Below, piece by piece: positions 58,423 through 64,000 of a DNA stretch of 64,000 nt. The stretch spans positions 147,705 to 211,704 of the forward strand of contig VXAY01000722.1 in assembly GCA_013399855.1 (NCBI GenBank), written 5' to 3'. The notes beneath the pieces are model-generated. The model was not told the DNA's origin, ran no database searches, and saw only the letters and a list, made by a program, of their open reading frames with translations. The DNA is from Oxyruncus cristatus (lineage: Eukaryota > Chordata > Aves > Passeriformes > Cotingidae). The first letter of the stretch is position 1; every line of letters starts with the position of its first letter. The translations under genes were made by a program, and so were the position numbers.

Positions 58423-61400
58423 GTGGTACATTAGGTCATAGTTGCACTTTTAAACATTCCTTGAATACAAACTGTTTATTTTATTTTTGCATCTGATCTT
58501 TGATATAAAAAATCACCCGCCTTGCTGTTAAAGGTGAGTTTATCAGATTATTAATATAGATAAGCAGATATTTATTATAACTCAAGAATGTGTAGGAAAG
58601 TTTTTTACATTCTTTTTTAACTATAGTATGCTAAATTCTAGAACTACAGAAGTGCCAACAATTCATAGGTTGTCAGAATGAACTCTTTCCCAGATATTGC
58701 ATTATTTCTTATTGCTTTCTTTTTTTTTTTTTTTTGAAATTGAAGAATAGGTTCTTGCATCTTCACTTCAGATTCACTCCTTGGTGAAAACTTGTTTTTA
58801 ATGCAAAAAAAAATAGCAGTAACTTTGTATATGTTTAAGGATATTATAAACCAGAAAAAAAAAGACATCATCTTACCTAATTTGATTTTTTTTCATTGCT
58901 ATATAAGAGAAAGTGTGACAAATTTAAATAATATCCTGCTTCTAGTCTGAAGTGTGATTGTTACGTTTGGAGTTTTACACTGATAAAAATAGTAAAATAG
59001 TAATTTTCCTTTAAAGAAAATACTTTTTCTTTAAACTCAAGATATCACATTCATATTACATAGTCTCAATGAAATATTAATAGACAAATTATATAATATC
59101 TATTTAAGCGTACATGTGTCTTTATTCAACTATAGGAACTTTCATAAATATGGTTCCACTTAACATTTGTAGTGCAGTGAGATATGCTAAACCGTTGGGG
59201 AAAAAAAAGCTTTCCATTCAAGCAGGTGGAATAAAACACTTCCAAATGCCTCATTGAAACTAACGAACCAAAAAAAGTAATTTGCTAGATCCAAACAGAA
59301 ACTAGCCTTTGGAGAAGACAAAAAAGTAAATCCTCATGTACAGTATTGGCTTTAATATATGCTGCAGTCCATTGTTTCCCGTAGCAAAAAGAAGTAAGGG
59401 CAGACTGAACATACACAGCATATGCTGCTATTGGCAACCTTATGTGTTCGATAATAAAAGGGGTTAAACCTTGAATGAAAAATATTGTGCATACTTTCTT
59501 CATTTCCATTTTAACAAAAGAGTTTCAAGGCCATCATTTTACTGGAATGACATCATTAAATCTGAAAACATTGCTTTCACTACAGATATATAAAGGCAGA
59601 AAAATATCACACACTGGAGTTGATTGCCCCTCTTATGCCCTGGGAGAAGATGAGCATGACTACATCTGTAGTCATGTAAACATTATTCCTATATCTCCAC
59701 ATATACATCATGAAAACAGTAACAGTACTTGGATTAGAAATATTGTAACCCATTCTTCTTTGAGGGGAGCAAGAAGGTGACTGTGACAGAGTAGGTTTCA
59801 CAGATCACTGGAATAATCTTAAATATCACCTCCCCAGGAAAGATGTGGTATTCATACTTGTGTGATGAATGCAGAACCTTTTGTATAAACTGAAGAAAGG
59901 TGCAAAATAGGTGATTCTGGAATAAATTCTGGTGATTTGAGATATGAGAATAGGGATAGCAATAAAGTCTTACGGTTTAAGAAAAGTCTTGTAACCTGAC
60001 ATTGAGGAGGACAATATTGATGGACAGCAGGAAAAATAAGAATAAAATAAAACATTAGGAAACAGAGGAAAAAGAACGAAGAAAAATTAAAGGTGAGAAT
60101 ACCAAGTGTCTTCAGGGTTCAAACAAAGCAAAACAAAAGATCTGGCAGTAGAGAAGATAACATCCCATCTGTGGTAGCTTTTCATTGACCTAATGTTAGT
60201 ATCAAGCTTTATATACTGAGTGCAAAATGAATGTTATCTAGCTGGCATCACAGGAATTAATGTACAGTGTTTTAAACAGAAACTGCAAACTGCAGTTATT
60301 GCACTAGAAATATGGGATGCTGATAATAAATTCAAAATTATGTATTTCCAGGGGAAAATAAACTCTTCAGATCACATTTAAAAGGGTGATTCTGAAGAGA
60401 GCAGGCATCTGGAAGCAGAAGTCATGCCAAGGTATTGGTAGGTATTCCAGGTCACAAAGCATTTCCTGAAAATCACTTTGAATGAAAGGTTGTGCTTAGT
60501 GGCTTCCTTACCACCAATAACACTTTAATGTCAAGAGTCAAAAGAAGCAATAGTCGGAGTTCTGAAAGGGCAGGAACAAAGTAATATTTCATCCAATTAT
60601 CCCCCTTGTCAAGAAACCAAAGTCTTATCAACTCAGTTGTCTCAGACTCCCTCAATTATTAAATTTATTATAAATTTATTAAATTTATTAACTTTACTGA
60701 GTATGTTTCTGCATGTCTTCCAAAAGTGATGATAACCATGTGGATTTAAGACCTTAATAACTGCAGCAAGCCAGTTGTGAAGTTAAATTAATTACTCAAA
60801 GCATTTTCCTACAGAAGAAAGGATGATGGCAACATTATAGCTGGTAGTAATTAAGCTGTGTTTTGAGTTTAATAAAACCTTGTGAATTGTTTTCTGTTTC
60901 AAATCTTCCTTCACTTCTTGCAGTTACTGAAAGAAATTCTAACTAGACAGCATAAGTTCATCTGGAATCCATATTAATTTGATGGTAAATTCCAAAATGA
61001 AAAGATTTTTCAAATATATAACTAGTACCAGCATAAATTACCAGTTCTATCAGTTTTATTAGTAACGCAGGCAGAAAATAATGATTGGATAATGACCTTT
61101 ATTATGGATGACTGAAGTGTATTTTTCAATGGCACATAGAATTCTCCTATTCCAGTTTATTCACACTTAATCAGTTGGTTAAATTGATCAGAGCAAATGA
61201 TATACTAATTATAATAGCTAAAAATTTTAAAAAATTATTTTTCCATTAAAATCAGTAAGTCTTAGTCAATACATTGCTCAAGAATACGTAATAAAAAAAA
61301 TGTTCTTAATTGTATTACACTATAAAGTGCAAGACCTAGGACAAATCTCTCAGTTCAGTTTTATTTCCTTATTTTTCTTTTCATCTTTAACAGCCTTTGG

Positions 61401-61923
61401 TAATTTTGGCAATAAAATTCACTGAAAATAATTTTCAATATTTTTTTCTGAAAGCACATCCATGATACCATCATATTGTGACTGCCAGCACTGAACTTTT
61501 TGCTATATAGTCCTCTAGGTCCAGTGAATAACATCTTTTTTTTTATGACCCTAAACTAATTAATCTAATGCTACCTATAAATTAATTATGCTTCTTTTTG
61601 GAGCATTTTCAGTCAGAATCCAGTTTTTTGCAGCTCTATGCTTTTATTCCTCCTATGCATCACTGATAACCCCTCAATATTATGTAAGTGCCATGCAAGC
61701 CAAAAGAGTGTCAGAGCCAAACAAAAAAGGCCATGTACTCATCCAAATCCTGATTTTTTTTCATACATTCCAAAATGTCAGGAACAAGTTAGATTACTAT
61801 GGTGAACTCTGCAAGGGACAAACCTTTCTAACCTTTATGAGTCCAGGTCCTATTTATTAATGTTACTACAAATTTCAAGGTCTTTGCGATGCTTTGCTCA
61901 TAAAATTGTTGGGGTTTTGTTTG
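58423..61923. other. AT-rich interval, no gene seen
   Basis: There is no identifiable element. It contains a T run at about 58720-58735 and short ATTTATTA tandem units at 60656-60691. Frames such as 59475-59780 and 61588-61860 show no family motif. Confidence 0.55.
60656..60691 (+). repeat. AT-rich 10-12-bp tandem repeat
   Basis: ATTATTAAATTTATTATAAA TTTATTAAATTTATTA: three to four overlapping copies of TAAATTTATT in a purely A/T run. Confidence 0.85.
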
Positions 61924-62019
61924 NNNNNNNNNNNNNNNNNNNNNNNNNNNNNNNNNNNNNNNNNNNNNNNNNNNNNNNNNNNNNNNNNNNNNNNNNNNNN
62001 NNNNNNNNNNNNNNNNNNN
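61924..62019. other. Assembly gap (96 N) beside a (TTTTG)n tract
   Basis: Ninety-six undetermined bases followed immediately by T and TTTTG repeats. The flank GGGGTTTTGTTTG on the left suggests that the missing sequence is also T/G-rich simple repeat. The placeholder-containing frames at 61860-62240 and 61875-62195 are artefacts. Confidence 0.97.
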
Positions 62020-62077
62020 TTTTTTTTTTTTTGTTTTGTTTTGTTTTGTTTTTGTTTTGTTTTTTTAAAAAAAAAAC
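62020..62077 (+). repeat. T-rich (TTTTG)n simple repeat
   Basis: Twelve T, then several TTTTG units, a TTTTTG variant, and a T7-A10 junction. It is the visible right shoulder of the repeat that probably caused the gap. Confidence 0.92.
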
Positions 62078-62279
62078 CTTTCACATTATTGCTTTTAATA
62101 CCTGGTTCAAAGATCAAGCTACACGAGGTTGCCCAGTGCATTGTGCAGTCAAATACTCCACACACAGTTTCATAACTGTCAAGAAGCTTTACCACATCCC
62201 TTTATCCACTGTATACATTCCTGTTGATCTAGCTCACTAAGCAGTTAACCTTTGTTTCCAGAAAAAATGCTGACTGATA
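62078..62279. other. Unassigned spacer, possibly diverged CR1
   Basis: About 200 bp between the T-rich repeat and the clear CR1 matches. It may be further decayed CR1 but contains no block I can align by eye. Confidence 0.4.
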
Positions 62280-63980
62280 CTATACACAGAACTCTGTATT
62301 TGTTGAACTTCAGCAGGTTCCTGCAGGTCCATCATCCCAATTTACTAAGATTCCTCTGAATGGCATCCCTATCCTCCAAAATATCAGCAACATTCTCCCA
62401 TCTCAATGTAGTGTCACTCACAAACTTGCTAAAGATGCAGTTCAGCCCATTATTAAGCTTATTGATGAGGATGTTACACATTTCTGAGAACAATTCTTGC
62501 AAATCGTAGCCTAACCTTTTCACACCAACAGTGTAGTGGGTCATCCATTCAGACCACATCCCCTTAGTCTCCTACAGATGACAGCATCTACAGCAGTTTT
62601 GAACTCAAAATAAATGACATTTAATGCTCTCCTGTCATCATGGAACCAGTGATGTTGGAGGTGTCAGAGTAGACACCTGGTAAGGTACTGGTAAGACAAA
62701 CAAAGATGTAACCTCTTTTGGCAAAAGAGAGGCTTTTTTTGTTCACTTGCATCATCTGATCCACCCAAGAAGAGGTTAACAACTTTGTTTTCTTTATGCT
62801 GTCAGTATACATCAAAACCATTCTTCTTGCTTATCACACCCTGTCTGAGTTTCACCTGCTTACCTAATTCCATCTTTGCATTTCCAGAAATGCTAATTTA
62901 CCCTTTGATATTTTCCAACTCCCATTCGCTTCCATTTTACATTCAAGCTTGGTCCTTATTTGGTTAGGTCTCCTCCTGCAATCACTGCCTGTTTCATTGC
63001 ACATCAGCATTAACAGCTCTTGTTCAGTATGGGTGCTGATGACCTCGAAGATCAAATAGCTCTACTGAGCAACCTTGGCCTTCGAAACAGCCTTTTAAAG
63101 GGCCCTGCCTAACATGTCCCTGAACAAGCTGAAATCTGCCTTAATGAATGTCAGGGTTTATTCTGCTACTTGTTTTCCTCACTGTCCTGAAGATTCTACT
63201 TTCTTGGGGTGACTGTAGGTGCAGTAAAAAAAAAAAAAAAAAAAATGCATTGGCCAATTTTCCTACATTGATGAGTAGCAGACCAGAGGACTACTTCTTC
63301 TTGCTAACGTATGCCAGCACTTACTCACAGAAAATTGTCATCAGAAATCTTCTGGACTGTTTACATCCTAACATGTTGCACTTTCAGCAGGTGTCAAAGT
63401 GATTAGAGTCTCCCATGAGAACCATCATTTTCAGTTGGGGGACTTCCTCCAGTTATTTCAACAAGACTTGTCTGCCTCCTTTTTTGAATTGGGCTACCTG
63501 CATCTGTGTCCCCTCTAATCCCAGCTCAAAAGCTCTCAAGACAGTTCCATTTCATAAAAGAATTCTTGCATGTGAGATGTTCCTTTGAGTAGAGTACACC
63601 TTGCTTTGTCTTCTATAAAGAGTTTAGAAGGACTTTATAGCTGTTTACCTCATTCCAGAAGTTCAAGCATTTGTCCCACTATGTTGCTGTAGTTCCTATG
63701 ACATCACAATTGCATAACTGAACACACACTTATGGTTACCAAAAGTTCTACTCCTTCTATTTTTCCACTTTGTCTTTTGCAATTCTTCCTCCAGTCTTCA
63801 GGTTTCCAACATTGGTTTCCTTTAATTCCTATTTGTTGTTTGTCTCCCTAGTTGACTGTTCCCTGATGAGGGCTGGTTTGTCATCTCAGGTTCCCATTTA
63901 TTTTATAGATTCTGCATCTTTATGTGTGGACATTTCAGATTTGCCCTCAATAATCCCATTTTCTCAAGGGGAGTGAGACG
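62280..63980 (-). mobile_element. Old CR1 LINE covering much of ORF2
   Basis: Read on the minus strand, running from reverse transcriptase on the left toward the ORF2 start on the right. Plus-strand landmarks: TTGTTGAACTTCAGCAGGTT (62299), CCTCTGAATGGCATCCCTAT and GTAGTGTCACTCACAAACTT GCTAAAGATGCA (62409-62440), all RT-region antisense. Then TGTCCCTGAACAAGCTGAAA TCTGCC (about 63116), AGAAATCTTCTGGACTGTTT (63342), CACTTTCAGCAGGTGTCAAA and GAGTCTCCCATGAGAACCAT (to about 63426), which are endonuclease-region antisense. Weaker similarity (GTCCCACTATGTTGCTGTAG, near 63672) continues, and the element may run off the right edge. Divergence is high and no frame survives. The segment 62620-63060 aligns poorly and could hold an insertion. 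A 20-A run lies at 63226-63245. Confidence 0.72.
63226..63245 (+). repeat. A20 homopolymer inside old CR1
   Basis: Twenty A residues interrupt the CR1-derived sequence between GTGCAGT and TGCATTGGCC. It is a slippage-prone tract comparable to the T20 run inside the CR1 at 11152. Confidence 0.88.
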
Positions 63981-64000
63981 GCTTCCCCACAAAACCCTGG

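Noticed and set aside
1..64000. CRISPR array, operon, phage or plasmid features
   Set aside because: There are no regularly spaced repeats with unique spacers and no prokaryotic gene structure. The CR1 and LTR content shows vertebrate nuclear DNA.

Overview
The window looks like a gene-free piece of bird nuclear DNA, either intergenic or from a large intron. It is visibly AT-rich. Its recognisable content is transposon-derived: at least ten fragments of CR1, the dominant avian LINE, plus several endogenous-retrovirus LTRs. The CR1 calls rest on the avian 3' tip (a TTGGACTWGATGATCT-like box, then CCAACC, then ATTCTRTG octamers) and on ORF2 peptide motifs. Solo LTRs resembling families I know from neoavian genomes suggest a non-galliform bird, but that is only an inference. 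I found no convincing host exon, tRNA, rRNA, CRISPR or bacterial-type feature. The longest open frames are chance frames or lie inside repeats.

Layout, left to right. 1-6.6 kb: two related ERVL-like solo LTRs on the minus strand (784-1203, 4467-4903) around a third ERVL-like fragment (3840-4240), then a CR1 3' tip. 10.6-14.8 kb: a CR1 3' segment with a 20-T tract grown inside it, an internally deleted CR1 (ORF2 start fused to the 3' tip), and a possible LTR remnant. 21-28 kb: a minus CR1, a second minus CR1 split by a 628-bp solo LTR flanked by CTTA repeats, and an old plus-strand CR1 with reverse-transcriptase remnants. 28-40 kb: almost featureless AT-rich DNA with two A-rich tracts. 40.6-44.6 kb: a 157-bp direct duplication whose second copy abuts a truncated CR1, then a complete 507-bp solo LTR with a perfect 6-bp target duplication. 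50.1-52.0 kb: a plus-strand CR1 inserted into a minus-strand CR1, and a further CR1 tip. 54.7-55.4 kb: a 22-bp minisatellite, an AATAAA, and an ERVL-like primer-binding-site match. 57.9-58.4 kb: another CR1 that appears internally deleted. 62.3 kb to the right edge: an old minus-strand CR1 covering much of ORF2. Two assembly gaps (49368-49407, 61924-62019) both sit in T-rich homopolymer.

No set of genes works together here. The value of the window is its record of transposition: nested insertions, target-site duplications and rearranged CR1 copies that allow relative dating. I did not find an undescribed biological system. Family assignments rest on recognised consensus features, not on database searches.
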